A stretch of 64,000 nt of DNA from Schistocerca nitens (GCF_023898315.1 NC_064617.1:717853202-717917201); one strand, 5' to 3'. Shown: positions 10,601 through 22,977, numbered from the stretch's first letter. Program-made: numbers and translations. Notes: generated by a model from the letters alone, not told the origin.

Positions 10601-12480
10601 CTTATCAGCAACCATTAAAAAGGTAGATACAGCTTATGAAATCCTGGGTACATCACCTGCTAGTAAAATTAGAGAACCAAGTCAAGATAAAAGACTAAGT
10701 GTCTTGAATACAAACATTGAGAAAGTGGCAGCTAAAGTCAAAAAGAATTTCGAAGTCTCATTTCAAAATAAAATTTTTAGTAAAACAGATGAAAGTTCTA
10801 AAACTTCACCAACCGAATATGATGATTTGATAGAAAAACTAAATGCCGTACGTCAAACAAAGAGGATAAAATTATCAGTTTACTGTCGAATTCTTGGAGT
10901 TGTGCAAAAGTTAGTAATTAAATTAATGTATCAGAACGTCTTGTTAAGTTAACAGGCAATTAGTAAAAAAGTGCATCTAATTTGGTAGATGATAACACAA
11001 TTAATAAAGTAATTAAGTATTATGACGATGGCAGTGACAGCAGTTTGATGTCTGGCAAAAAAGACTTTGAATCTTAGAACCATTTTCTTTCACAGAAACA
11101 AAGACAAAAAAGGTTAATACTGTGTAATTTAAATGAAATATTCACTGAATTTAAAAAAGAAAATCCTGACATTAAAATAGGAAGATCAAAGTTTTGCGAG
11201 TTGAGACCAAGATGGTGTATTGTTGCAGGGGCATCTGGCACCCATAGTGTTTGTGTTTGTTTGTATCATCAGAACGTAAAGTTGATGATACATGGGGCCA
11301 ATCATAGATTTGACTATAAAGACCTTTTGGAAGTTACGGTATGCAATATTGACAGTTACAATTGTATGATCAAGGGAAATGTGAAGATTGTCCAGGCAAA
11401 CAAGCCTTACAATTTTGACATGTTTGAAGAATTCAAAGATGATTTGATGCCTGACAATATAAAATACAAATTGAAAATCTGAAAATGCAACATTTTATTG
11501 CAAAAGCTCAAAGTAAATTTTTGAAAGACAAAAAGCAAACCTTGGCAGCTGATGAATGCTTAGTTCTTGCTGACTTTTCGGAAAATTATTCCTTTGTTGT
11601 TCAAGATGAAGTATAAGGGCACCACTGGGTAAACAAACAGGCCGCAGTTCATCCATTTGTATTCTATTATAAAGATAAAGATAAACTAATGAGCCACAGC
11701 TTTTATGTCATAAGTGATTATCTTGAACACAACACTACAACAGTGCACATTTTTCAACCAAAATTAACAAACTACATTAAACAGCACCACCCTTCCATAA
11801 AAAAAACAGATTTACTTTTCAGATGGGGCAGCAAGTCAATATAAAAACAAAACAAAAAATTATTAACTTCTCCTTTCATAAAGAAGATTTTGGGTTTGAT
11901 GTAGAGTGGCACTTTTTCACTTCATGCCATGGGAAGAACGCTTGTGATGGTGTCGGGGGTACATCAAAGCGAGCTGTCACAAAAGCAAGTCTGTAGGGGA
12001 CTGATGACAATCATGTAATAACACCTCAAGAAATGTTTGAATTATGTAAAAAACATATCAAAGGAATTACCTATGTTTTTGTACAATGTGAGGAAATACA
12101 ATGTCTATGACAGTCTCTTGAAGGAAAGGTATAACACTTGTCAGAAGAATTGCAGGAAGAGTTGTGCAGTTTAGATTAACAAAACTATTCTAAAATAAAT
12201 GCAGAAGAAGACAGCTGGCCAGTCCTGGAACTGTGCTCTTCTCAACTGTTATCTTTCACAAGTTGGTAACAGGCAAGACGTTAAGGACTATGACGTATCA
12301 ACTGCCTGTTCTAATATACACAACATTCAATAAAACCCTTATTGACTGCGTAGCAAAACATTTGATTTTAATGAGAGAAAGGAGCAAGCGAGATTTAAAT
12401 GTGGATTTGGTTTAGTGAATAGTTTAACTCAAGAATGAAATTTCAGAATGGAACAAAGAGTATAAATTAAAACTTCGTGA

Positions 12481-13319
12481 GTAATAGATTTTGAGAAAAT
12501 GTGTGACTCTGCTTCAACAAATCTGTTTAAATGAACCTTGAGAAACAATCTGTTTGAGTACAGAAGAATATGCACTGGTGATACAGTTTCCCTTATTCTT
12601 GTCAAGATGGGGAAGTTTAGTATTAAATAGGAGTCGAGCAGGAAGATTTCAAATCCCTATAATTATACTCCATTTAAAATTACTTTGTGATCGACATTTC
12701 AGCAAGTAGAGTGGTAGTGAGCAGCCGCCATCCAATCTAGTTCTTTCTCAAGCAGCGCCTTGCGAAGCATGGCTGTCTGCACCTTGCATGTGCTCCATGC
12801 CACTACAGTCTGTCAGTCACAGAAAAATTATAATCGAAGTATAGTCTCAGCAGTCCTACTGGAGGAAGTTTCCAGTTCATTAAACAGTGAAGATGAAGGA
12901 ATATGTAATAATGGAACATATATTTGAACCACCTCAGTTTTGCTAACAGAAAAAGCCTGACAGTAGGTTTGAAATGCAATTATAAGAAGACTAAAGTAAT
13001 GTATGTTATACACATGTATTGTACAAATTTATAATGACATGGAACCAATTTAAGGGTTTTTGTATATTGGACAGTTAAAGAAAAGGAGTGGGTGAATTGG
13101 TACACAGAATAATTTCCAAAATGAATATTACAATGTGTGAAAAGGGAAGTGCGTATTACCAGTTTTGACTTGAAGCAGTGAGGCATTGTATAATGTGAAA
13201 AATTGAAGCATTAGTGTGAAAAATCATTCAAAAATTGAGGAGTGCTCAGTGAGCGAGGGAGATGTGCATGTTGTGAATTACTAAAGATATGTTTGAATGG
13301 GCCATCAAAATTGCGTATT
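12481..13319. other. UNG intron, unassigned
   Basis: AT-rich DNA between the decayed transposon gene and the Penelope-like block. Contains short frames only, none with recognisable domains. Confidence 0.5.
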
Positions 13320-15250
13320 GCCGATGACGCTTGAAAGTCTTTTTTAGTATGCAGTCAGATTTATTGATCGTCATAGAACAACTATGTAACATGCCATCAT
13401 CATCAGTTTACGGCTTCTGACAGACATGCTGGCCAGTGGATGCCATATATATGCCAGTTGTCTCCCCCCTCCATTGACCCTGTGTATGGACGGCATGACG
13501 TGCTGGCTGTGTTGGTGGGGGGGGTAGCTTGTGTTTGGGAGGCAAATGATGGTCCTCAGTCTGCACTCAGCCTTTGTCACACTCAGTGTTATGTATCCAC
13601 TGCATTTGAAAAATTTTCAGTGCAAGAGCCCACACTTGACTAAATTGAAATCCATTGTCCTTGTTAATGAGGTTTTCATGTAGCTGGATTTCGATAGCAA
13701 TCTTGTATTTACAGTCCCAATAGTGGGATTTGTTGTGCAGAATTTTGTATCTTTGTTGTTGTTGTGGTCTTCAGTCATGAGACTGGTTTGATGCAGCACT
13801 CCATGCTACTCTATCCTGTGCAAGCTTCTTCATCTCCCAATACATACTGCAGCCTACATCCTTAATACTAAATTGGTGATCCCTTGATGCGTCAGAACAT
13901 GTCCCACCAACTGATCCCTTCTTCTAGTCAAGTTGTGCCACAAGCTCCTCTTCTCCCCAATTCTATGCAATACCTCCTCATTAGTTATGTGATCTACCCA
14001 TCTAATCTTCAGCACTCTTCTGTAGCACCCTATCTCCAAAGCTTCTATTCTCTTCTTGTCTAAACTATTTATCGCCCACGTTTCACCTCCATACATGGCT
14101 ATACTCCATACAAATACTTTCAGAAACACTTAAATCTATACTCGAGGTTAACAAATTTCTCTTCTTCAAAAACGCTTTCCTTGCCATTGCCAGTCTACAT
14201 TTTGTATCCTCTCTACTTCGGGCATCATCAGTTATTTTGCTCCTCAAATAGCAAAACTCCTTTACTACTTTAAGTGTCTCATTTCCTAATCTAATTCCCT
14301 CAGCATCACCCGACTTAATTCGACTACATTCCATTATCCTCATTTTGCTTTTGTTGATGTTCATCTTATACCCTCCTTTCAAGACACTGTCCATTCCGCT
14401 CAACTGCTCTTCCAGGTCCTTTGCTGTCTCTGACAGAATTACAATGTCATCAGCGAACCTCAAAGTTTTTATTTCTTCTCCGTGGCTTTTAATACCTACT
14501 CCGAACTTTTCTTTTGTTTCCTTTATTGCTTGCTCAATATACACATTGAATAACATCAAGGATAAGCTACAACCCTGTCTCACTCCCATCCCAACCATTG
14601 CTTCCCTTTCATGTCCATTGACTCTTATAACTGCCATCTGGTTTCTGTACCAATTGTAAATAGCCTTTCGCTCCCTGTATTTTACCCCTGCCACCATCAG
14701 AATTTGAAAGAGAGTATTTCAGTCAACATTGTCAAAAGCTTTCTCTAAGTCTACAAATGCTAGAAAAGTAGTTTGCCTTTCCTTAATCTATTTTCTAAGG
14801 TAAGTCGTAGGGTCAGTATTGCCTCACGTGTTCCAACATTTCTACGGAATCCAAACTGATCTTCCCCGAGGTCGGCTTCTACCAGTTTCTCCATTCGTCT
14901 GTAAAGAATTCGTGGTAGTATTTTGCAGCTTAGTATTCCATTTTGTGATTTGTTTCAAGGCAATATTCAGCAGTTGCTGATTTTGTGGGCTACTGGAAGT
15001 CAGCGTGCTGTTTTTGTTCTGTGCACTTTTCTTTAACTGTGTGAGTGGTTTATCCAACAGAATCATTCCCACACTCCCATGGTACATAATACACTCCTTA
15101 TTTCCAGAGTCCCAGGTCATCTTTTACTGTCTGTGAATCTGGGCTTCTGTATACATTCCCCAAACTGAGCAGAGTTCTGAAGTAGTGTTCACATTTACCA
15201 ACAGACTCGCAACTAACAAAGCATTTTGTCATATTTCTTCCACCATGTCC
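13320..15250 (-). mobile_element. Penelope-like element, endonuclease part, split by a LINE
   Basis: On the - strand, 15060-14950 reads WECGNDSVG, then KEKCTEQKQHADFQ and KSATAEYCLETNHKMEY, matching the GIY-YIG nuclease domain of Penelope-like elements (C-V-G core, then K-S-A-AEH). After the LINE (14936-13750) the frame resumes with KILHNKSHYWDCKYKIAIEI and QLHENLINKDNGFQFS, the conserved ..REAIEI..H..N.NRD.G.. end of that domain. The 3' flank (13320-13500) is an inverted copy of 16310-16465. In-frame stops show decay. Penelope-like elements are retroelements with an RT and a GIY-YIG endonuclease and are often found with terminal repeats in inverted orientation. Confidence 0.75.
13750..14936 (-). 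mobile_element. RTE-like LINE, copy B, 5' truncated
   Basis: Same family as copy A: a (CAA)n tail (TTG on +), C-terminal block KRIEALEIGCYRR with LKIRWVDHITNEE, and RT with VRQGCSLSLMLF and LRFADDIVIL (14697-14083). It stops within the RT domain at about 14936, so roughly two thirds is missing. It interrupts the Penelope-like endonuclease frame between ..NHKMEY and KILHNK.., which proves it is the younger insertion. No clean target duplication was found. Confidence 0.85.
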
Positions 15251-15479
15251 ACTGGTAGAGTGAAGGCAACTTCTTCTACTCCACTGATGGCTTCCGCAAC
15301 AGGTAGTGCTGCTTGGGGCAGAGTCTAAGCCATTCTCAAGGACAGAACATGAAGTGTCATCAGTGGTTTTCCTCTAAGATTCATGATGGTTCACCTAGTC
15401 TCTTGTTTTGGCTATTTTGTGGTAGTCAGTTGAATTTTGAAGACTGTTCCATAGATGCATTTCATTGTGCCCTTCCTGT

Positions 15480-16465
15480 TTCTGAACAGGATGAACATTC
15501 AACCCACTCGAAGGTAATGGGGATGAGCAAGAATGCCAATTCCAGATATAGGGCAAAGAATCTCTACAAAGTACTTTTACAAAATAGAGAGAGAGAGCAA
15601 AGAAACTTCACAAGTGCTGCCACACCACTTAAGCTAAGAGTTTACAAAGGTAAACAAAGAGGGCACACCCTGAGACCAGTAGGAATGCAAAACAGTTGAC
15701 ATTACTTTAGAGTCTGGTTGTTGGAAGATATGAACACCACTTAAAGAACTCGGATGAGCCAGTTCAGATCTCGTGGTCAGCTTTGACGTCGCTTTTCACT
15801 AGAGTTCACCTCGATGAGTCGCTGGAACTTATTGAAAAGAAATTTGGGCCCTCATTCACTAAACTTTTCAATTTTGTGCTCACCTCCACATATTTTCTTT
15901 CTGGTTGACATTACTATGAGCAGACTGAAGGTGTGCCTATAGGTAGACCTCTGTCATCTGTAGTGGCTGGTATGTACATGGAAGACATTGAACACAAGGC
16001 ACTAGACTCTGCACCATTAAAAGCAACAGTCTTTTACAAATATGTTGGCGATACATTCATCATTTGGCCTCATGGGAAAAATGAAGTTAAAGTTCCCTTG
16101 CAACACGTGAACTCTGTCCACAACCAAGTTCAGTTCACCATGAAGGTGTAGCAAAATTGTCAGCTAGCATTCTTGGATGTTCTCTTTCGGAGAAAACTGG
16201 ACGAACACTGGGACACAGTGTCTACTGGAAGAAAACTCTCACAGACCAATATTTTCACACCTCTATCTGTCGTTCTGTTACATCGCGTGGTCCATACACG
16301 GGGCAGTGGAAGGGGGCGACAAATGGTATATATATCGCACCCTCTGGTCCAGGATGTCGGCTAGCAGTAGTAACTTGATGATGGCATGTTACGCCACCAA
16401 AAATTTGTACTACAACTATCAGTCAATCTGGCTGCATGCCTGAGAGACTTTTAAGCAACTTAGCA
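15480..16465 (+). mobile_element. Penelope-like element, reverse transcriptase part
   Basis: The + strand reads ALTSLFTRVHLDESLELIEK, then LTSTYFLSG, YYEQTEGVPIGRPLSSVVAG and MYMEDIEHKAL. It continues FYKYVGDTFIIWPHGK, VNSVHNQVQFTMKV, LAFLDVLFRR and VYWKKTLTDQYFH. This is the characteristic Penelope RT order (SLF-P, GVPMGSPLSP, YVDDTF, FLD). The usual YVDD is YVGD, so the first catalytic Asp of the pair is lost. No endonuclease follows; the sequence passes into the terminal segment shared in inverted form with 13320-13500. It is head to head with the endonuclease fragment. Confidence 0.75.
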
Positions 16466-16667
16466 GTCACACGAATTGTTGTCACATGTACTACAACATT
16501 ACTGACCACTTTCACGTGGCAGTGTTTGTGGGTCAGAAGTGTTTACTAGGTGCCATGTTTTTGCCGCAGAATGGATTAGCGTGAGCTGTTGGAAGTGAGT
16601 GTGGTTCTTCTGTTTTTGCATCACCCAAGGAATCAAGTTACAAAGGGCAAGAGGGACTGAGCTTTGT

Positions 16668-16803
16668 GATTAGATAAGATTTACTTTCTTTCCAATTGAC
16701 CCGTAGTGAAGAGGTCCCCCAGGATGTAGAACAATCAATAATACATGACGAATATTTACAACTGAAACAAATAAGCTAATGTACCTTCCACAGGTCCCAA
16801 GTG
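16668..16803. repeat. Dispersed 135-base repeat, copy 1
   Basis: Shares most of its sequence with 32401-32537: tttactttc.ttccaattga.ccgtagtga.gaggtc, aatacatgac.aatatttacaact.aaacaaataagctaatgtacc, then ccacaggtccc. Non-coding, SINE-sized, and inserted inside a LINE at the second locus, so it is mobile; the class is unknown. Confidence 0.65.
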
Positions 16804-17004
16804 GAATCATCATTATTTTTTTAATGAACACTATATGAAAGAATCGTTTTACAAACACTCATTACTAACATTGCATTAATGCACTGAATTTAAGACTTTT
16901 TTTTTAATAAGGTAATAAACATATAATAGAATTACTACAATACTTATTTACAAAGAACACGTTACTGCACTGAAATGGTGCATAATTTAGATTGTACTTA
17001 CACA

Positions 17005-17007
<3 letters not shown>

Positions 17008-17065
<58 letters not shown>
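17008..17065. repeat. (CA)n microsatellite
   Basis: About 29 uninterrupted CA dinucleotides. Confidence 0.95.
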
Positions 17066-17067
<2 letters not shown>

Positions 17068-17399
17068 GAGAAATTCATCGAAGGAGTAGGAGTTGGCCAC
17101 CAATAAATCTTTTAGGTTTCTCTTAAACTGAATTTCACTTGCAAGTCATCAAAAATGTGTTTTTCCTGAATAATGCACATCTTTTTGTACAAGAGGAACT
17201 GATTTTAAATCCTTGTGAGAATTATTCTTATTTAAATATATTGGGAATCTGTATGTTTTGGGATAGGGTCCACCTTAAGCAAAACACAATTTTGTTTTTT
17301 AAGCCAAACATGTTTCACTGCAGTTGGAGCATCTTCAGTGAGCTGTTATTTTATGGTTTCCACACCAACCACTTACAGGTTTTCTTTTTCCTCATCTTC

Positions 17400-19290
17400 A
17401 TCACTGCCAAACACTATATTTTGAGTTACCACTGTCACTGTTTACCAGCTGTAAAAACAAGCATGGTGGGCAGTGGAACAGTGATTGGGAATCAGTAGTT
17501 AGTATTCCCAGTTCCCTAAACAGGCCTCTGCAGGATGTTCTTGAGTTCACACCACATATAACTCTTATTGCACATTTTTGTGACTGGAAAACTTTAGCTT
17601 GGCTTGATGAATTGCCCCAAAAAATAATCACATATGACATTATGGAGTGGAAGTAAGCATAGTATGCCAGCTTTTTAATTTTTATATCCCCTGTGTCTGA
17701 CAGAATTCACATTGCAAATAGAGATTTGTTTAGGCGCTTCAGCAGTTCTGTGGTGTGCTTTTCCCGGTTGAATTTATTATCAAGCTGTAATCCCAATAAT
17801 TTAACACTGTCCACTTCTTCTATCTGCTTGTCATCGTGTGTCTGGCATATACTCGTGGGACACCCCTTACAAGTTCTGGACTGCATGTAGTGTGTTTTTT
17901 CAAAGTTTAGTGACAAGGAATTGGCTAGGAACCCGCGATTAATATCTACAAATATTTTATTAGCCGTTCCTTGTAAGACTAGACTTGATTTTTCTACTTA
18001 TTACAGTGTTTGTATCATCGGCAAACAAAACAAAATTGGCGTCTGGTAATGTTACTGATGAAAGGTCATTGATATACACGAGAAAAAATAAGGACCCTAA
18101 GATGGAACCTTTTAGTACCCCACATGTAATTAGTTCCCAGTTGAATGATGCCTGATAGATTAATACATTTGTCTTTCCTAATAACACCCTTTGTTTCCTG
18201 CCAGAGATGTAAGATTTGAACCATTTTGCAGCATTTCCTGTTGCACCATAAATTCTAATTTACTTAAAAGGATATTGTGACTTATATTGTGATTTACACA
18301 GTCAAATGCCTTTGACAGATCAAATTTTTGTCTAATGAATTAAGTTCATTTTCACTGTAAGTGTAGATAGCCTTCTCAGTATCAGAAACCTTTAGAAATC
18401 TCAACTGAGACTTCGATAGTATGTTATTTGTGATAAGATGGTTATAAAGCTGATTGTAGATTACCTTTTCTAAAAATTTTGAGAATGCTGGCAAAAGTGA
18501 AATTGGATGGAAATTTGATGTTATTTCTTTATCTCCCTTCTTAAACAGTGGCTTGAATTCAGCATATTTCAACCATTCAGGACATATTCCACTGATAAAC
18601 GACTGGTTACACAGATAGCTTAATATGTTACTTAACTCAGAATCACATTCTTTAATTAACTTTGTTGCTATTTCATCATACCCACTAGATATTTTTGATT
18701 TTAAAGATTTTGTGATGGACATTAATTCTGCTGGGGTAGTGAGGGTCATATTCATATTACGGAAATTACTTGAAATGTCTGGTCTGAGGTATCTCCTGGC
18801 AGCATCTACAGAACCTGACAATCCCATCCTTTCTGTAAAAGTTATAAAATGTTTGTTAAAAAGTTCTGCAACACTATACACATCTGTCACCAATGTATCA
18901 TTTACTCTTTAACGCTATTTGCCCCTCTTCATGTCTGGTTCTACTGGTCTTCTCCTTCACTATATCCCATATTGTCTTTATTTTGTTATCTGGTATGACT
19001 ATCTTTTCCTTGTAATATATTTGCTTTGATGTCCGTATTTCAGTCTTTAATATTTTGCAGTATTTCTTGTAATGTGCTATAGCATCAACGTCGGAACTGT
19101 TTCGGATTGACAGGTATAGTTTTCTTTTTGTTTTACAAGATACCTCTATTCCTTGAGTAATCCATGGCTTCTTTGTAGCCTTTGCTGTAACCTTGGTTGG
19201 TTTTGGGTAAAACTGTGTTCAAATAAGGTAAGCACTTTATTATAAAAGTGTTATATTTTTTCATTCACGCCATGAGCACTGTAAACATCA
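17400..19290 (-). mobile_element. Jockey/CR1-type LINE, decayed ORF2
   Basis: On the - strand, 18893-18294 encodes the N-terminal part of a non-LTR RT: VAELFNKHFITFTERMG, KSLKSKISSGYDEIATKLIK, PEWLKYAEFKPLFKKGDK, HPISLLPAFSKFLEKVIYNQ. Then come GVLKGSILGSLFFLVYINDL with NFVLFADDTNTVI (18187-17960), the thumb segment SVKLLGLQLDNKF (17916-17707) and the C-terminal ..IIFWGNSS..VF..QK.AIRVICG.. (17640-17401). The RT palm block with KAFD is damaged near 18300. No endonuclease, 5' end or 3' tail is evident, so the copy is truncated and broken into at least four frames. Confidence 0.85.
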
Positions 19291-20012
19291 CTCCAGTGGA
19301 TGTTTCCTTTTTTCTTTAAGTACAGTAAACGAAAAGCTTCAGAAAAACTGATCCTAAAGTTGAAAGACAAGTTTTGAATATCTGGTACAAGCAATTAGTC
19401 CAAGAATTGCTAAAACCAATAGCGACAGGAGAGATAGTAGACCAGTAACAACCGGGCTCGTGATCACCCTTCGATTTTTAGCTTCTAGTGATTCATACAC
19501 AAGTTTAATGAAGCTGCTTTTAAAGTTCAGTATTCATAAATATGCCCCATGTACAAGAAGTATGCAGTGCTTTGGTAGAAGGACTGAATCAGTTCATTAA
19601 ATGAAGTTTGAAATAAGAGTAAATTTTTTTTATTTTTATTCACCAGGACACACCACTGTTTATACTGTTAATTCCTGCCTCGGGTATGTCTTGGGATAGT
19701 GCAAAGCTCATGGCACCAAGTGCAAACCATGTGGATGCATTTTCCCTCTTCCTATTCAACTTTTGTGCCTTGTGTTTGGCACAGGTTCAAATACTTGGAA
19801 ATTTTTTGTATGCTGCATCAAGCATGATCCTGAGCTCATCAGCAATAGCTTCCCAAATGTTTTGTCACGTTGTGATCTTTGTGTCAATTAAATTCAACCT
19901 CCCACAGCTCCAATGCAGATGGATTGCATTTGTAAAATTCATAGTTCTGTCTTTTGTCCACTTCCTCATAACTGTACACAGCAAACTCACTATAAGTAAC
20001 ATATGACTATAT
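19291..20012. other. UNG intron, unassigned
   Basis: No recognisable domain. A 106-codon hydrophobic frame at 19686-20006 has no supporting features. The sequence just before 20013 is the flank of a Tc1-like element. Confidence 0.45.
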
Positions 20013-21003
20013 ATACTGAAGCACCAAAGAACTGATACAGCCATGCGTATTCAAATACAGACATATGTAAACAGGCATAAGACGGTACTGCCGTTGGCAA
20101 TGCCTTTGTAAGACAACTGTCTGGCGCAGTTGTTAGATCTGTTACTGCTGCTACAATGGCAGGTTATCAAGATTTATGTGAATTTGAACGTGATGTTATA
20201 GTCTGCGCATGGGCAATGGGACATAGCACCTCCGAGATAGAGATGAAGTGGGGATTTTCCCATACGACCATTTCATGAGTGTTCTGTGGATATCAGGAAT
20301 CTGGTAAAACATAAAATCTGCAAGATAGCTGCGGCCAGAAAAAGATACTGCAAGAACTGGACCAACAAAGACTGAAGAGAATCGTTCAGCGTGACAGAAG
20401 TGAAACCCTTCAGCAAATTGCTGCAAATTTCAGTGCTGGCCCATCAACAAGTGTCAGCGTCCAAACCATCCAATGAAACATCATCGATATGGGCTTTCGG
20501 AGCCGAAGGCCCACTCGTGTACCCTTGATGACTGCACAACACAAGCTTTATGCCTTGCCTGGGCCCATCAACACTGACATTGGACTGTTGATGACTGGAA
20601 ACGTGTTGCCTTGTGTCAAATTGTATCAAGCGGATGTACATGTATGGGTATGGAGACAACCTCATGAATCCATGGACCCAGCATGTCAGTAGGGGACTGT
20701 TCAAGCTGGTGGAGGCTCTGTAATGGTGTGGGGCATGTGCAGTTGGAATGATATGGGATCCCTGGTTTGTCAACATATGACTCTTACGGGTGACACAAAC
20801 ATAAGCATCCTCTCTGATCACCTGCATCCATTCATGTCCATTGTGCCCTCTGATGGACTTCAGCAATTGCAGCAGGACAATGAGACACCCTACATGTCCA
20901 GAATTGCTACTGATTGGCTCCAGGAACACTCTTCTGAGTTTACACACTTCCACTGGCCACTAACTCCCCAGGCATGAACATTATTGAGCATATCTGGGAT
21001 GCA
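20013..21003 (+). mobile_element. Tc1-like transposon remnant
   Basis: The transposase starts at the ATG near 20158 (MAGYQDLCEFERDVIV) with a helix-turn-helix region ..GHSTSEIEMKWGFSHTTIS. It runs through VQTIQ..IIDMGFRSRRPTR, VWVWRQPHESMDPACQ, QAGGGSVMVWGMCSWNDMG and LQQDNETPYMSRIATDWLQE to PQA..MNIIEHIWDA. GSVMVWG and QDN..PH are Tc1 DDE signatures. The segment that should contain the first catalytic Asp (W.DES) between DDWKRV and the HVWVW block is shortened and frameshifted. Several stops are present. It is cut off at 21003, where a LINE begins, and the right terminal repeat is absent. Confidence 0.85.
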
Positions 21004-22278
21004 AGATGTATGAGACAGGCGAAATACCCCCAGACTTGAAGAAGAATATAATAATTCCAATCCCAAAGAAAGCAGGTGTTGACAGATGTGAAAATTACCG
21101 AACTATCAGTTTAATAAGCCACAGCTGCAAAATACTAACACGAATTCTTTACAGACGAATGGAAAAACTGTTAGTAGCCGACCTCGGGGTAGATCAGTTT
21201 GGATTCCATAGAAATGTTGGAACACGTGAGGCAATACTGACCCTACGACTTATCTTAGAAAATAGATTAAGGAAAGGCAAACCTACATTTCTAGCATTTG
21301 TGGACTTCGAGAAAGCTTTTGACAATGTTGACTGGAATACTCTCTTTCAAATTCTGATGGTGGCAGGGGTAAAATACAGGGAGCGAAAGGCTATTTACAA
21401 TTGGTACAGAAACCAGATGGCAGTTATAAGAGTCAATGGACATGAAAGGGAAGCAGTGGTTGGGAAGAGAGTGAGACAGGGTTGTAGCCTCTCTCCGATG
21501 TTATTCAATCTGTATATCTGGAGTAGGTATTAAAATCCATGGAGGAGAAATAAAAACTTTGAGATACGCCGATGACATTGTAATTCTGTCAGAGACAGCA
21601 AAGGACTTGGAAGAGCAGTTGAACCGAATGGACAGTGCTTGAAAGGAGGATATAAGATGAACATCAACAAAAGCAAAACAAAGATAATGGAATGTAGTCG
21701 AATTAAGTCGGGTGATGCTGAGGGAATTTGATTAGGAAATGACCCACTTAAAGTAGTAAAGGAGGTTTGCTATTTGGGGAGCAAAATAACTGATGATGGT
21801 TGAAGTAGAGAGGATATAAAATGTAGACTGGCAATGGCAAGGAAAGCGTTTCTGAAGAAGAGAAATTTGTTAACATCGAGTATAGATGTAAGTGTTTGGA
21901 AATTGTTTCTGAAAATATTTGTATGAAGTGTAGCCATGTATGGAAGTGAAACATGGACGATAAATAGTTTGGACAAGAAGAGAATAGAAGCTTTCGAAAT
22001 GTGGTGTTACAGAAGAATGCTGAAGATTAGATGGGTAGATCACATAACTAATGAGGTATTGAATAGAATTGGGGAGAAGAGAGATTTCTGGCACAACTTC
22101 ACTAGAAGAAGAGATCGGTTGGTAGGACATGTACTGAGGATTCAAGGGATCACCAATTTAGTATTGGGGTGCAGCGTGAAGGGTAAAAATCTTAGAGGGA
22201 GGCCAAGAGATGAATATACTAAGCAGATTCAGAAGTATGTAGGTTTCAGTAGGTACTGGGAGATGAAGAAAGAGAGGA
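21004..22278 (+). mobile_element. RTE-like LINE, copy D, truncated at both ends
   Basis: Same family as copies A, B, C and E. 21006-21533 encodes KMYETGEIPPDLKKNIIIPI, NYRTISLISHSCKILTRILY, DLGVDQFGFHRN, AFVDFEKAFDNVDWNTLFQI and RVRQGCSLSPMLFNLYI. A frameshift precedes LRYADDIVILSETAKDLEEQ (about 21560), and the C-terminal block YGSETWTINSLDKKRIEAFE runs to 22278. It starts abruptly inside the RT domain at the end of the Tc1-like remnant. The 3' tail with (CAA)n is missing, so a later deletion removed the LINE end together with the rest of the Tc1-like element. Confidence 0.85.
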
Positions 22279-22977
22279 AAGGTAAGCAACATTGTTTTTA
22301 ATCACATGTCTTACTGCTGTGTTTTCGGTGAGAGAAGTAGGATATAAAGGTGAAAGCGAGATGGAAACATAAAAGGACAAGGACAGACCTACACTGTGTG
22401 ATTAAAAGTATCCAGACACTTGGCTGAAAATGACTTAAAAGTTTGTGCCGCCATCCATCCGTAATGCTGGAATTCAGTATGGTGTTGGCCTTGATGACAG
22501 GTTGCTACTCTCACAGTCATACATTCAATCAGGTGGTGGAAGGTTTCTTGGGGAATGGCAGCCCATTCGTTGTGGAGTGCTGCACTGAGGAGAGGTATCG
22601 ATGTCGGTCGGTGAGGCCTGGTATGAAGTCAGTATTCCAAAATATCTCAAAGGTGTTTTATAGGATTCAGGTCAGGACGCTGTGCAGGCCAGTACATTGC
22701 AGGGTGGTTGTTGTTGCGTAACCACTCCGCCACAGGCCGTGCATTATAAAAAGATGCTCGATCAATGCAATCGCCATCCCCGAATTGCTCTTCAACTGTG
22801 AGAAGCAAGAAGATGCTTAAAACATCAATGTAGGCCTGTGCTGTGATAGTGCCATGCAAAACAAGAAGGGGTGCAGGTCCTCTCCATGAAAAACATGACC
22901 ACACCATAACAGCAGCACCTCCGAATTTTACTGTTGGCACTAGACACACTGGCAGATGACATTTACCAGGCATTCGC

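Larger units (their letters stand above)
7260..12480 (+). pseudogene. Decayed transposon-like ORF of a conserved unnamed family, split by a LINE
   Basis: Removing the LINE at 7327-10431 together with one copy of its duplicated target rejoins a frame reading KKFHCLFGESC...HFEK then HKKPITKCLREITF. It continues with a CPTC zinc-finger-like pair near 10538, a region YDDLIEKLNAVRQTKRIKL, then ..IGRSKFCELRPRWC and AGASGTHSVCVC near 11190-11260. Later come LADFSENYSFVVQD (11565-11605), SDGAASQYKNK (about 11818-11852) and VEWHFFTSCHGK...CDGVGGTSKRA (11900-11970). I recall this architecture from widespread arthropod and cnidarian proteins that look transposon-derived; the three acidic clusters could form a DDE-type core, which is inference. 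Multiple frameshifts and stops make this copy non-functional. No terminal repeats were identified. Confidence 0.65.

Noticed and set aside
19686-20006. 106-codon hydrophobic frame
   Set aside because: No recognisable domain, no splice context, and it overlaps the flank of a Tc1-like remnant.
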